Under the pieces are notes generated by a model, which was not told where the DNA came from, did no database searches, and was given only the letters and a program-made list of their open reading frames with translations. DNA of 64,000 nt from assembly GCF_900536025.1 (NCBI RefSeq), contig NZ_UNOZ01000030.1, positions 496,001-560,000 on the forward strand. The letters are read 5' to 3'. Shown here in pieces: positions 17,447-27,171 of this stretch (position 1 is its first letter; the number at the start of each line of letters is the position of its first letter). Position numbers and translations under genes: made by a program. The stretch comes from Pseudomonas reidholzensis. GTDB lineage: Bacteria > Pseudomonadota > Gammaproteobacteria > Pseudomonadales > Pseudomonadaceae.

Positions 17447-20400
17447 TCAGCTCAGCTGTGCCTGCGCACGCGTGGTGCCGCTGCTCTGGCCGGTAAGGGT
17501 ATCTTTCGGGTCGTAGGCATAGTGACTGAAACCACCCTCCAGGTCCTCTACGTCGAGCAACCGGTTCAAGGCGTCGTACCGGAGCGTGCGGCCCGCCTCG
17601 TCACGGGTCAGGTTGCCGTTGGTGTCATACGTCAGCTCGATCAGCGCGGGGTAGTCGGCATGGTTGTTGGTGATACTGGTCAACTGCGCCGGGTCGGCAG
17701 CATTCTCGAACTTGTAGGTGGCGTTGTTTCTACCCGTGCCAAAGTTCGTGACCACCAAGGTGATGTTGTCCAGCTCGTCCATACGAAACACCTGGTCGAC
17801 GATCGTCTTGCCATACGGATCGACCGGGCATTGCTCGCCCGTGCAGGCATAGCGGACCAGGCGGTCGCCCGTATCGTAGAAGTACGCTTCCTCGCGCAGC
17901 AGCTTGGTGCCTTCTCGCAGGGTCTTGAGCGTCAGCCCGTCGACGTCGTTATAGACTTGCGCCAACGTCTGCTGGGTGCCCCCTAGGTCGAAGGTACGCA
18001 GGATTTCACGTTCGAACTCATCGTACTCGAGGCTGGTCTTGAGCGACTGATCGCCGTCGCGGGTGGTGTAGCTGGCGGTGCGTCCGAATCCGTCGTAGGT
18101 GAAGTCCGACGACAGACTGCCCAGCGTAGTGCGTTTCAGCCGACCACATTCATCGTATTCGTTCACCTGGTCCTGGCCGAGCACATCGGTGTACGACAGC
18201 AACCGGCCCGTGCGGCTGTAAGCGTAGGCCATGTGGTAGTCGACGCCGTCCTGGGTACGGGTCTCGGTCTTGACCTGGCCGGTGCTGAAGTAAGTCCTGG
18301 CCAGCGCCTGGTCATCCACGCTGCAATTCAGCAGGTTGGCGTTCTTGGCATCGTAGTTGTAGGTCGCTGGGCTGTTGCCCAGCACACGTTTCAGCGGCTC
18401 TTCGCCCAGCGTGGCCTGGTACTCGTAGGTGATGACCTCGCCATTGGGCGCGGTGACGCTGCGGGGTTGGCGCATCCCCGGCGCATAGCTGTAACGCTGC
18501 AGACGCCCGCCGGTGGTGGCGGTCGCCAGGCGGTCCAGGCCATCGAAGCTCTGCTCGCCCAACAACTTGGTGCCCACCTTGATGCTGATCGGCAGGTCCT
18601 CGCTGCTGTGGGGCGCGAAGCTGCGGTAGACGATGTGATTGGGATTGGACGGCAGGGTGTGCGCCAGCAGGCGGTCGAAGGCATCGTAGACGTAGCTGTT
18701 GACCCGGTTGAGCGTACCGAAGCTCACCGTTTCCTTGCTGGTGCGGCCCAGCCCGTCATACTCGTTGACCTGCAGGCTGATCGCCTTGCCGTCGAGGTCG
18801 AAGCGCTCGACGCGCACCGGCTTGCCGAACAGGTCGATCCAGGTTTCCGTGACCCCGGTCGTCGATTGCGCCTGCGGGCTGCCGTCCTTGGCCGCGGGCG
18901 CCTCGCGCCAGCTGCGCTGCACCGGGCCTCGGTGGGTGGGGGTACCCAGCGGGTTGACCCGCGCGTAGGTGCTTACGCCATCAGGCGTAATGGTGCAGTC
19001 GAGTTGCCCCCAGTCGTCCTGCTCGAAGGCCGTGGTCAGGACAAGGTCTACAGCCCCCAGCCAGTCGATTTCGGTTTCCTCGACCAGGTTGCCCAGGGCA
19101 TCGTAGCGGGCCTTGTAGATCGGCCGAGGCGTACCGGCCAGCACCTGGTCATCGCTATCGACGTCGTCGCGCTCTTCATGAATGACGCGGTTGAGGCCAT
19201 CGAAGCGGCTGCAGGTCATGACATCCTTGACATCGAAACGGCGCTGCTCGGCCTGATCGCCATCGGCGCTGCACAGCGCGTACTCGTAGCGGCGCGATGC
19301 CTCGAACTCGGTCCCCGGCGCCACGGTCTCGCGGATCACACGGCGCAACACGTCGTACACGTAGGCGATTTCGACGTCGTTGTCATCGCGGTTGAGCAGC
19401 GGCTCGCCGGTCAACAGCGAGTGCTCCAGGGTGATGGTCTTGGCTTCACCATCAAAACCGGTGAGCACTTGCGTGGTCGTCAGAACGTGCTCGCCCGCGC
19501 GGCGGGAGGGGCCCTTGCGGTAGGTGAAGGCGGTCTGGGTGAGCAGACCGTTCAGGGTCACGCGGGTGGTGACCACGCGCCCGTGAGCGAAGGCATCGCC
19601 AGGGGCGTTGGTGTAGTCATGGCTGGTGCGTTGCAGTTCGTCCTCCGCGTCGATACGCAGCGCCTGGCCCAGGCTGTCGACAAAAGGCGCCAGCAAACCG
19701 GCCAGACGCTCGCCGACCATGGCCATCAGGCCCGCCAGGCGCACCTGAGCCGCGCTGCTGACCTCCAGCAAGGTCTCGGATTCGACCACATGCGCGGCCT
19801 CGAGGCCACTGCCGCTGAGGGCTGGCAGGGTGATGTAGCGGTAGCGCTGGCGCAGCGTGGGTGCCGCGCCCTTGCCGGTAGGCGCTGGTGTAGTGGTGGT
19901 GTCCTTGAGGTGGCGCACGAACCCTTCTGGGTCCTTGGGGCAACCCTCGCCACCGGCAGCCGGGTACCAGGTGCTGGTCTCTTCCACGCCGGTGGGGTGG
20001 GTGCGGGTCAGCAGATTGCCCTGGGTGTCATAGGTGTTGCTGGTGGTTTCCACGCGGGTCTGGCTGGCATCGTCGAGCAACGACCAGCGGGTGTCGGTCT
20101 TCTTTGGCAACTGGCAGTAACTGACCTGCTGCTCGAACGCCGCGCCGCTGGTCAGGTAGTACTCGGTGGCCTGGGTCTGCACGCAGTTGCCCTGGGTGGT
20201 CTTTTCCTCGACCAGCAGGTGGAACTGGTTGAAGCTTCGCGCGATGCTGCGCACTTCGCGCAGCGTTTCCGCGCCTTGCACATTTTCAGTGACCCACAGG
20301 CTCTCCACCGAGCCATAGCGGTATTCGCCAACATACTTGTAGAGGTTGTCCAGGCCGTCGTCCGCCCACTGGATCGCCAGTGTATGGCCGAGGAAGTTTT

Positions 20401-21334
20401 TCGCGTCGGGGTACGTATAGCGCACATCGACCACCGGCTGATCGAAGTTCGGCCGGGTCAGGTGCTGGGTCACGCGTGGCAGCGCGGTACGCCCGCTGCC
20501 GACCGGGAAGGCGTGGCCGTCGTCAGTGTAATACAGGTTTTCGCTGGCGCCAGTGGGGGTCTGGACTTCAACCAGGCAGAAATGGTCGCGGACCTTTTCG
20601 TACTTGAAGCGCCAACTGGCCTTGTCGTGGGTCGGCAGGTCGATGCGGGCGACGCGGCGCTCGCTGCCTTCCAGAAGCATGTCGAAGCGTGCCAGCGCCT
20701 CACCGCCCTCGCCTTGGCCGGGGTTGAAGTGAACCTTGACCATGATGTTGTCACGCTCGATCGACAACAGCTCGCCGCTGTCGTCGCTGATCGAGGCCAG
20801 CCGGTTGAAGCGGTTGTCGAACGGCTGGTAGCTCAGGCTCAGCGAATGCCCGGTGGCGCCGAACACCTGGACCGGCAAGGCCACGCGGTTATCGGCGGCG
20901 CCCATGACCTCGAGGACTTCCACCTGGCCACTGCGGTGCACCACGCGAAAACGGCTGCCAGGGCCTTCGTTGTCATCGAGGCGGTAGACGTGAAAGCTGT
21001 CGAGCTTCTTTTCTTTCATCAACAGCTCGGTACCGCGCTCGGTAACGCGGCTGCCGGTGACCTTGAAGCTCTCGCCGGTGCTCAGCGAGAGCACTTGGTT
21101 GTGTGGGGTGTACTGCGACAGTTGCAGGTTCCAGCCCAAGCCAAAACCCGAGTCCTGGGTGTTGAGCGGGTTGTAGGTCAAGGCCAGTTTGAATGCCGGG
21201 CCTTGCAGGTCGTTGGCCTTGAGCTCGGGCAAGTTGATGGCGACGGTGTATTGGCCCGTACGCGGGTCAACACCGTTCTGCAGAAAACTCATGAAGTTGA
21301 AGGCATTGGAATGCACAGACGTCGATGCGGACAT
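17447..21334 (-). CDS. RHS/YD-repeat protein lacking the core and C-terminal toxin
   Basis: A 1295-residue protein with no signal peptide. The first ~215 residues (motif NGVDPRTGQYTV, then GFGLGWNLQLSQYTPHNQ) are nearly identical to the right-hand RHS gene at 34.6 kb. YD repeats follow (YDALGNLVEE, YDGFGRTASY, YDTNGNLTRD). It ends at YAYDPKDTLTGQSSGTTRA just where the other copy continues into the RHS core, so it lacks the core, the self-cleavage region and any variable tip. It may be a 3'-truncated gene or a delivery shell that works with a toxin encoded elsewhere. The start has GAGGT upstream. It lies 87 bases after the P-47-like run and could be its last gene. Confidence 0.85.
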   Translation of the reverse strand: MSASTSVHSNAFNFMSFLQNGVDPRTGQYTVAINLPELKANDLQGPAFKLALTYNPLNTQDSGFGLGWNLQLSQYTPHNQVLSLSTGESFKVTGSRVTERGTELLMKEKKLDSFHVYRLDDNEGPGSRFRVVHRSGQVEVLEVMGAADNRVALPVQVFGATGHSLSLSYQPFDNRFNRLASISDDSGELLSIERDNIMVKVHFNPGQGEGGEALARFDMLLEGSERRVARIDLPTHDKASWRFKYEKVRDHFCLVEVQTPTGASENLYYTDDGHAFPVGSGRTALPRVTQHLTRPNFDQPVVDVRYTYPDAKNFLGHTLAIQWADDGLDNLYKYVGEYRYGSVESLWVTENVQGAETLREVRSIARSFNQFHLLVEEKTTQGNCVQTQATEYYLTSGAAFEQQVSYCQLPKKTDTRWSLLDDASQTRVETTSNTYDTQGNLLTRTHPTGVEETSTWYPAAGGEGCPKDPEGFVRHLKDTTTTPAPTGKGAAPTLRQRYRYITLPALSGSGLEAAHVVESETLLEVSSAAQVRLAGLMAMVGERLAGLLAPFVDSLGQALRIDAEDELQRTSHDYTNAPGDAFAHGRVVTTRVTLNGLLTQTAFTYRKGPSRRAGEHVLTTTQVLTGFDGEAKTITLEHSLLTGEPLLNRDDNDVEIAYVYDVLRRVIRETVAPGTEFEASRRYEYALCSADGDQAEQRRFDVKDVMTCSRFDGLNRVIHEERDDVDSDDQVLAGTPRPIYKARYDALGNLVEETEIDWLGAVDLVLTTAFEQDDWGQLDCTITPDGVSTYARVNPLGTPTHRGPVQRSWREAPAAKDGSPQAQSTTGVTETWIDLFGKPVRVERFDLDGKAISLQVNEYDGLGRTSKETVSFGTLNRVNSYVYDAFDRLLAHTLPSNPNHIVYRSFAPHSSEDLPISIKVGTKLLGEQSFDGLDRLATATTGGRLQRYSYAPGMRQPRSVTAPNGEVITYEYQATLGEEPLKRVLGNSPATYNYDAKNANLLNCSVDDQALARTYFSTGQVKTETRTQDGVDYHMAYAYSRTGRLLSYTDVLGQDQVNEYDECGRLKRTTLGSLSSDFTYDGFGRTASYTTRDGDQSLKTSLEYDEFEREILRTFDLGGTQQTLAQVYNDVDGLTLKTLREGTKLLREEAYFYDTGDRLVRYACTGEQCPVDPYGKTIVDQVFRMDELDNITLVVTNFGTGRNNATYKFENAADPAQLTSITNNHADYPALIELTYDTNGNLTRDEAGRTLRYDALNRLLDVEDLEGGFSHYAYDPKDTLTGQSSGTTRAQAQLS
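20690..21334 (-). repeat. inverted repeat, copy 1 (5' end of left RHS gene)
   Basis: About 650 bases covering the first ~215 codons match 34571-35215 in the opposite orientation. By eye the identity is above 90 percent in the stretches I compared. The boundary on the 3' side is approximate. Confidence 0.8.
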
Positions 21335-21375
21335 ATTAAAAACCTCACGTAATCAAGCAACACAGGTGTGCAAGA

Positions 21376-21402
21376 CGCCCACGTCGGTCAGGGCCGTGGG
21401 CG
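21376..21402 (-). terminator. stem-loop between P-47-like gene and left RHS gene
   Basis: CGCCCACG pairs with CGTGGGCG across an 11-base loop in the 87-base gap. No T-run follows in the direction of transcription, so it would be at most a partial terminator. Confidence 0.35.
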
Positions 21403-21421
21403 AATAACTCACTGACTGACT

Positions 21422-24400
21422 TTAAAGATCAATGTAGATACCCGACAACTTACCTTCGATATTGCCGTGGTCGTAATTAACCACTTCCATGCGCAGCCCA
21501 GCCCGAACAATATCCCCCACCGGCCTGCCCTTGAGTGACTTGATCTCGATCCAGCCGGTGCTGGTCCGGTAGTTGGTGGTACGCATTGCGAAATACCAAT
21601 CACCGTCGTGGTCTCCCGCACGCTCCGAGGTCAATCCGATCTGCACGGCGGACGGCACGTTGTCCATTTTTATATAACTGATCACGTCGTTCTTCGGATT
21701 ATCATCCGAACCAAACTTGACGTAGCCGTTCTTGATTTCCACCGAGGTGGTGTAGCCGTCCGGCGCGCCGTTCTGGTCGAGTTTCTGGGCAAGTTCAATC
21801 CGGCCGTTCGATTCGGTGTCTGGGACCCCCACCGCATGTTCAAGCTCAGCGGCTGGCGGCAAGATTTCAGGGGGTGGGGTGAACAGGGTGTGGGACAACT
21901 TGTCACGGTGCCTGTTGGCAGAGGCCGGCGCAAAGGAAATCCGCCGGCTATGGGCATTGCCCTGCCTATCGCGCATCAATACAGCCAGCGAGCGGAGCAC
22001 CTTTTTACGTTTGTCGCTAACGAACTTGAAGTCAATATCATCATAACGGTGATTGCTGATAACCAGCGACCCCACCTCGAAGAAGTTCTCGTCAATCGCC
22101 ACGTCTTTCATATAGCTGCTGTTCACAAGGCCGGCCAGTGACTCATCGAACAACACCTTGGTCTGTACACCTGGTTTTTTCGAATCCCGGAAAATGTAAC
22201 CGGTAAAACTGGTCATTATTTCTTTTTTGCTCTCTATCTCCCAACGCAACATCGAGGTGTTGGTAATTCTAATTTTCTGAGGCACTGGCGCTTCCACTGG
22301 GAGGAACTCACACGTCTCGAACCCACCGCCTGTGTATTTGAGTTTCCAGTAGTCGACCGTCCGTGGGTGGAAATCGAAATCGTCATTTGGCGGGTCGCCC
22401 TCATTGCCTACGCCGCCATCGACGCGCACCCGTTCGAACGTATAATCCGCAGCGGTGAACTCGGGCAGCGTCCTGGCCGTGACCTGCACCACGCCACCTG
22501 CGGTCGCCCCCTGATCGGTGGACGAATGCCATGCACCACTATCCGCCTGGAACCTGGCATAAAAGGGCGTGATCGTGCCCACCGCTGCACGGCTGTGTAG
22601 CCACAATTCTGTTCGGTATGTGCCCTCGTCGTCCTGCGCAGGCGCAGGCGCCGCCCCGCCATTGATCGCTGCCTGGAAGCGGTTAGCCAGCAGGTTGGTA
22701 CGCCACAGCTGCGGGTCATCTGGAGAAATGCCTTCGTGGATGGTTTTCCCCGGCAACGTACCGACCGCTGCATTCGATGCGCGGTGGTACAAGCCCAGTG
22801 TGCCCCTCTCCTCTTCGCTCAAAGCGATTGGCTTGCCGCCCTTATGAGTCTCAACGACCATCTCGAGCTTCATCGGCTGGTAACCGTTGGGCAGCAGCCC
22901 GCCCACCGAGCCATCCTGCGGGCCACCCGGCACCAGCAGCTTGAAGGACTGCACCGTGTCCCAGGTTTCTTCTTCCGTGAGCTGTGAGTACTGCAACAGG
23001 CTGTAACCGCTGCCCAGCACCACGCCGTTGCGCACCACCTCGCAGACCACCACGCTACTGCCGGTACGTGCATTGGCCGGCGCAGTGAAGCGCCCCTCGG
23101 CATCGACCGTGCCTTCGCCCTCCACTCGCCAACGGCGTGCGACGCCCGGCAGCAAGCCGCTGTTGTCTTGCACCTGGACGGTTGCGCCCGCCTTTACCCG
23201 TGGCACATAGCCTGGCGTGACCGCCAAGGCTTGCTGGCCATTGAGCAACAGCACTGCGGCGTTGCTGGCCTCGCTAGCACGGGCTTGGATATGCTGAACA
23301 TTGAGACTGCGCCTGCGCGAAGCAGCAGAGGCGCGAAACGCCACCTGATTGTCGCCTGCCTCGAGCAGCTCGCCATGCCGCGTGCCATGCAACGTCCAGT
23401 CGATGGGCTTGGCCGCCGGATCGGCGGCCGTCAAGCGGATCGCCGATTGCCGGCTGGGGAGGCAGGTGGCGATCCGCGGGGCGATCTCCAGGCCTTCGAA
23501 AAACACCTGAAGCCGGGCGCTTGCACTGTACTTCACGCCAGCCTCTTCATAGTCGGCGGTCACCAGCACCGTGAGGCTGTCGTGCCCGACCTGCGCTTCG
23601 CTGGCGGCCTTGTACAGACCCGCTGCGTCGATGCTGCCTTGGCTCGCGGCGGTGTGGCTGCGCAAGCCCACTGCACGCCAAGCCTTGGCCTCGAGCGCCT
23701 TGCCCGTACCATCGCGCAGGACAAATTTCTGGCTCTGTCCGGCCCGCAGGGTGCCGATGGCAGGCTCGAGGGTGAAGGTGGTGCGCAGCGGATCGATGCT
23801 GCCGAACACCGCCAGGTCATGGGGGGTATGCCGTGCAAGCTCTTTGAAGGCGTGCGAGCCAGGGAACAGCACGCTGGCCAGTACGTCGAGACGCTCGTCG
23901 CTGACGTGTTCGAGCAACGCCTGGTCGAGTACCAGCACGGCCGAGTAGCGATCACGGCCATCGGCCTCGGTGTCGCTGGGGATCAGGAACGGGAAGCGGT
24001 CATCCGGCGCGTCCCCCAGGTCATCGTTGGCCACCAGTTGAATGAAGGTCAGCACCGCGCCATCACCGTAGTTGGCCGCACTTGCCAGCTTGGCACCAGG
24101 GGCTGCCTGGGTGCGGATGATGAAACGGACGGGTGTCAGTGCGCTGTAACCGTCGAAATCGATCATGCCGAGCTCGAACACGCTGCAATGCTTGGGCAGT
24201 GCCTTGAACCATTGCTCGAGGGCCTGGGACAGGTCCTTGCTGACCTGCTCCTCATCCCCCCCCAGGTTGCAGCGCAGGCTGGCGCCCTCGGCGAGGTCGA
24301 GAACGACCCGGCCGCGGCGGTCGACTTCGCCGGTCACCAGGGCCAGATCGATGTCCATCTCCAGGGTGAAGCCCATGGCTTCGGTGATCAGGTGCGAACT

Positions 24401-24742
24401 GACCGGGCTTTGGCTGATCGAGGAGGCATGGGTACAGCGCCCGCCAATGATGTTCATCGTCAGCCTGGCCCGCGAGTTGTCCATCGAAGCGGTGCTGAAC
24501 GACAGCCTCGGTGCGCCGAACTCGACGGCCGTCAGCCGGCTGTGGGTGACCGTCAAGCCCTGATGGGTGACGGTACCGCTGAACGATGGGATAAAGCGCA
24601 GCTCGTCCAGGCGCTCGATGTACTGTTGTTCGAGCAGACGGTTCAAACGCAGGCGGCTGAACGCGCAGACCGCCCCCCAGCCCTGGGTCACGTTGCCTGC
24701 GCGCAGGCGTTGCAGCACCTCTTCAAGCGAGTTGGCAGTCAT
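21422..24742 (-). CDS. P-47/OrfX-like (putative TULIP) protein with Ig-like and unique C-terminal modules
   Basis: A 1106-residue protein of an undescribed family, with no signal peptide. The N-terminal ~300 residues (MTANSLEEVLQRL, then GWGAVCAFSRLRLNRLLEQQYI) match the three paralogues to the right and recall the GW..V....N..L start of clostridial P-47. The module ends in GDGAVLTFIQL and FPFLIPSD, as in the paralogues. A HDLAVFG junction (His308) leads to Ig-like repeats (GSIDAAGLYKA, GTVDAEGRFTAP). From about residue 610 to the end is a ~500-residue region seen in none of the others, partly encoded by less GC-rich DNA. I start it at 24742 (GAGGG upstream, family-like N-terminus), not at the ATG at 24787 that overlaps the previous stop by four bases. 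Function unknown. Confidence 0.8.
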   Translation of the reverse strand: MTANSLEEVLQRLRAGNVTQGWGAVCAFSRLRLNRLLEQQYIERLDELRFIPSFSGTVTHQGLTVTHSRLTAVEFGAPRLSFSTASMDNSRARLTMNIIGGRCTHASSISQSPVSSHLITEAMGFTLEMDIDLALVTGEVDRRGRVVLDLAEGASLRCNLGGDEEQVSKDLSQALEQWFKALPKHCSVFELGMIDFDGYSALTPVRFIIRTQAAPGAKLASAANYGDGAVLTFIQLVANDDLGDAPDDRFPFLIPSDTEADGRDRYSAVLVLDQALLEHVSDERLDVLASVLFPGSHAFKELARHTPHDLAVFGSIDPLRTTFTLEPAIGTLRAGQSQKFVLRDGTGKALEAKAWRAVGLRSHTAASQGSIDAAGLYKAASEAQVGHDSLTVLVTADYEEAGVKYSASARLQVFFEGLEIAPRIATCLPSRQSAIRLTAADPAAKPIDWTLHGTRHGELLEAGDNQVAFRASAASRRRSLNVQHIQARASEASNAAVLLLNGQQALAVTPGYVPRVKAGATVQVQDNSGLLPGVARRWRVEGEGTVDAEGRFTAPANARTGSSVVVCEVVRNGVVLGSGYSLLQYSQLTEEETWDTVQSFKLLVPGGPQDGSVGGLLPNGYQPMKLEMVVETHKGGKPIALSEEERGTLGLYHRASNAAVGTLPGKTIHEGISPDDPQLWRTNLLANRFQAAINGGAAPAPAQDDEGTYRTELWLHSRAAVGTITPFYARFQADSGAWHSSTDQGATAGGVVQVTARTLPEFTAADYTFERVRVDGGVGNEGDPPNDDFDFHPRTVDYWKLKYTGGGFETCEFLPVEAPVPQKIRITNTSMLRWEIESKKEIMTSFTGYIFRDSKKPGVQTKVLFDESLAGLVNSSYMKDVAIDENFFEVGSLVISNHRYDDIDFKFVSDKRKKVLRSLAVLMRDRQGNAHSRRISFAPASANRHRDKLSHTLFTPPPEILPPAAELEHAVGVPDTESNGRIELAQKLDQNGAPDGYTTSVEIKNGYVKFGSDDNPKNDVISYIKMDNVPSAVQIGLTSERAGDHDGDWYFAMRTTNYRTSTGWIEIKSLKGRPVGDIVRAGLRMEVVNYDHGNIEGKLSGIYIDL

Positions 24743-24783
24743 GTGCTGGCCCTCTTTGGAAATGGATGGAATCGATGTGCGGC

Positions 24784-27054
24784 TCATGCGCGGACCTCCC
24801 CTGTCGAGGCACTCGGTGTGCCGGGTGCAGCTGATGCTGGTAGCAACGGCAGTGGCAGAATGTGATGGCCTTCAAAGACGCCATACTTGCCACCATCGAC
24901 CAGCCCCGTGATCAGCGCGAAATGCTCCGGTGCCAACAGGTCTGGCGTATACACGCCGCTGGCATCGATAGCTCCGGCGCCGAGCCGCACCTGCCACTCG
25001 GCTTCGGTGATTTCACCGTTGAGCGAGGCGATGAACTGCAACTGGCCACCGGGCAGGGGCTGCGCGGCCATCGACACGCGCAGCGCCGGTTCATGTTGTT
25101 GCACCAGCACATGCACGCTGCGGCTGCCGCCAGACTGCGCGTCCTGAACCTTGATCTCCTCGAGCACGTAGGTCTGTTTGGGCACGTTCGGCCCCGCGCG
25201 GAAGGTGCAGCTACGGCCTTGGTCGCCGGGCTGCAACATACCGCCACCCGCCTCTTGCGCCTCGAGCGTCCAGGTCAGCGGACCTTTGCCGATGACCCCA
25301 GCGCTGAAGGCCAGCTCATCGCCGTTGGCACAGACGCTGATCAACGGGTTGACGCTGACGGAGTGCTTCAGCGCGATGACCAGCGCGACGGCCCTTTGCC
25401 CGGTGCCCGGATCGGTAGCCATCACCAGCAGCCGGGTCGGGCCAGTGCCCATGGCATGGCCCGGCGGTGCGCGGTACAGACCCTCGGCATCGATGCGGCC
25501 GATATCGCCGGCGACTTCATCCAGACTCTGCAAGCTCCACTGCACACCTTCGCGCGGTGGCTGGACGCTGAACTGCTGGCGTTGGGCGGCAGCCAGGCGA
25601 ACCCCTTGCTCGACGATGGCGAACCCGGCGTCGCCCTGGCCAATCGGGCCGAACACCGCCAAGTCGTGGGGCTTTTCGATACGCGCTGGCTGCAGGCGGC
25701 TGGCGTCGGCCAGTTGCAAGCCCTCCAGCAGTTGCTCGGGCACCTCCGCCGTCAGGTTGAGGGCTGTCACAAACGCAGCGTGCAAGACCTCGGCGACGAA
25801 CAGCTGGATGTGCTCGCGCAGCACCGGATCGATGTCGGGCGGCAGGCCTTGGACCGCCTTGGCAAACCTTGCGCTTTCCACTGGCGAAAACAGCTCGCCG
25901 CGCAGGATGTGTTCCCTGCGCTCATCGGCGTCGAGGTAGAACAGGTAGTTCAGGCTCACATCGAAGGTCGCCGTGCGCTCCTGCCAGGTACCACCCGCCA
26001 CCGGCTGGTGGCGGAATTTCACGCTGCAGCTCGACTGCCACTGCTGAGCGATCTCGTCTTCTGAGAACTCGGCAGACAAGGCGTTCTCCCCATCCACCGC
26101 AGGCAGCTCGAACGCATCTGACTTGAACGCATACAGCGATGAATTCCACTCGCTCGCTGGCACCTCCAGCCCGCCTTTTTTAGCGACCATGCTGCTCAGG
26201 TCTTTGGAGACGTCGTAGCGATACTCGAACTCACCCCCCTTCAACACACCCAGCAAGGCACTGCCATAGGCCGCCCGGTGCACCAGCCGAAGCGAGATCA
26301 AGGCGGTACTGGCATCACTGGCGGCCAGCTCATCGGGCAGCAGGAACGGGAAATCCGAACCCTGAACAGGGAAGCTGCCCGCTGGCCCGTGGATCATCGA
26401 GATGAACAGCACCAGCGCCAGGCGTTGGCCGGTTTTGCTGACATGCATGCGGCTGCCGAGATGCCCAATGGCCAGAAACGGGTTCACTTCATCTGCCAGG
26501 AACCGCGCCAGCGCATGCACCCTCTGGCCCTCGTCCAAACCGTCCAGCACCGCTTTGATGAAAGCGCCACCCGCGTCTTTCTCGCTCTGGGTGCGACCGA
26601 TGTCGAACGCGAGCTCCTCGCCCTTGCCCAGGTCCATCACTACACCCCGCGGATCAGGCTGCAGATACAGGTCCAGCTGCACTGCCAGCGGGTCAAGCGG
26701 GTCGTGGGCCGACAAGGCCAGAAGCTTGCCAGGGGCCTCCACCACGCGCTGGGTACCGCCCTCGACGGTCATCGCCAGGTGGATGCGCGGCTGCTCATAT
26801 TCCCCTTCGGTGAACGTCAGCGAGGGCGGACCGAACCGGTAATCCGCGAGGACATGGCTGACACGCGAGTTGGGGATTGCAACGGTGCCGCCAATACCCT
26901 GGATATCCGTACCCAGCGACAGGCGCAGTATGTGGGCATGACGGAGCAGGTTATTGATACTGTCCACCGGAAAAGCGGCAATCAGGTCCCAGCGTAACAA
27001 GGCGGGGTTATGGCGCATCCAGGTCAATAGTGATTCTAACGAATTGTCCGACAT
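24784..27054 (-). CDS. P-47/OrfX-like (putative TULIP) protein with Ig-like modules
   Basis: A 756-residue paralogue starting MSDNSLESLLTWM, with AAGGAG seven bases upstream; an in-frame start at 27093 lacks this support. The N-terminal module runs to about residue 460 (RWDLIAAFPVDSINNLLRHAHIL, later FPFLLPDELAASDAST). The HDLAVFG junction (His463) is followed by Ig-like repeats with RIDAEGLYRAPPG and AIDASGVYTPDLLAP, ending in GGKYGVFEGHHILPLPLLP. That end is shared with the two right-hand paralogues (GGKYGLWTGLILLPLPL). There is no signal peptide or membrane segment. An acidic insert around residues 300-390 is not found in the siblings. Function inferred from likeness only. Confidence 0.8.
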   Translation of the reverse strand: MSDNSLESLLTWMRHNPALLRWDLIAAFPVDSINNLLRHAHILRLSLGTDIQGIGGTVAIPNSRVSHVLADYRFGPPSLTFTEGEYEQPRIHLAMTVEGGTQRVVEAPGKLLALSAHDPLDPLAVQLDLYLQPDPRGVVMDLGKGEELAFDIGRTQSEKDAGGAFIKAVLDGLDEGQRVHALARFLADEVNPFLAIGHLGSRMHVSKTGQRLALVLFISMIHGPAGSFPVQGSDFPFLLPDELAASDASTALISLRLVHRAAYGSALLGVLKGGEFEYRYDVSKDLSSMVAKKGGLEVPASEWNSSLYAFKSDAFELPAVDGENALSAEFSEDEIAQQWQSSCSVKFRHQPVAGGTWQERTATFDVSLNYLFYLDADERREHILRGELFSPVESARFAKAVQGLPPDIDPVLREHIQLFVAEVLHAAFVTALNLTAEVPEQLLEGLQLADASRLQPARIEKPHDLAVFGPIGQGDAGFAIVEQGVRLAAAQRQQFSVQPPREGVQWSLQSLDEVAGDIGRIDAEGLYRAPPGHAMGTGPTRLLVMATDPGTGQRAVALVIALKHSVSVNPLISVCANGDELAFSAGVIGKGPLTWTLEAQEAGGGMLQPGDQGRSCTFRAGPNVPKQTYVLEEIKVQDAQSGGSRSVHVLVQQHEPALRVSMAAQPLPGGQLQFIASLNGEITEAEWQVRLGAGAIDASGVYTPDLLAPEHFALITGLVDGGKYGVFEGHHILPLPLLPASAAPGTPSASTGEVRA

Positions 27055-27171
27055 AATCGTTCTCCTTGATGAGCACGCGCGAATGACAGGCACGCCTGTA
27101 CACCGGCACGTTCTAGTTATTTAAATGCAGTGTGTTGGCCGCGACCTGCACGGTGCGCGACGCAATACGGT

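Noticed and set aside
18233..21352. A 1039-codon open frame antisense to the left RHS gene.
   Set aside because: It lies wholly opposite the RHS protein, and the counterpart at 34544-36484 has the same antisense phrases, so it is a shadow of the repeat.
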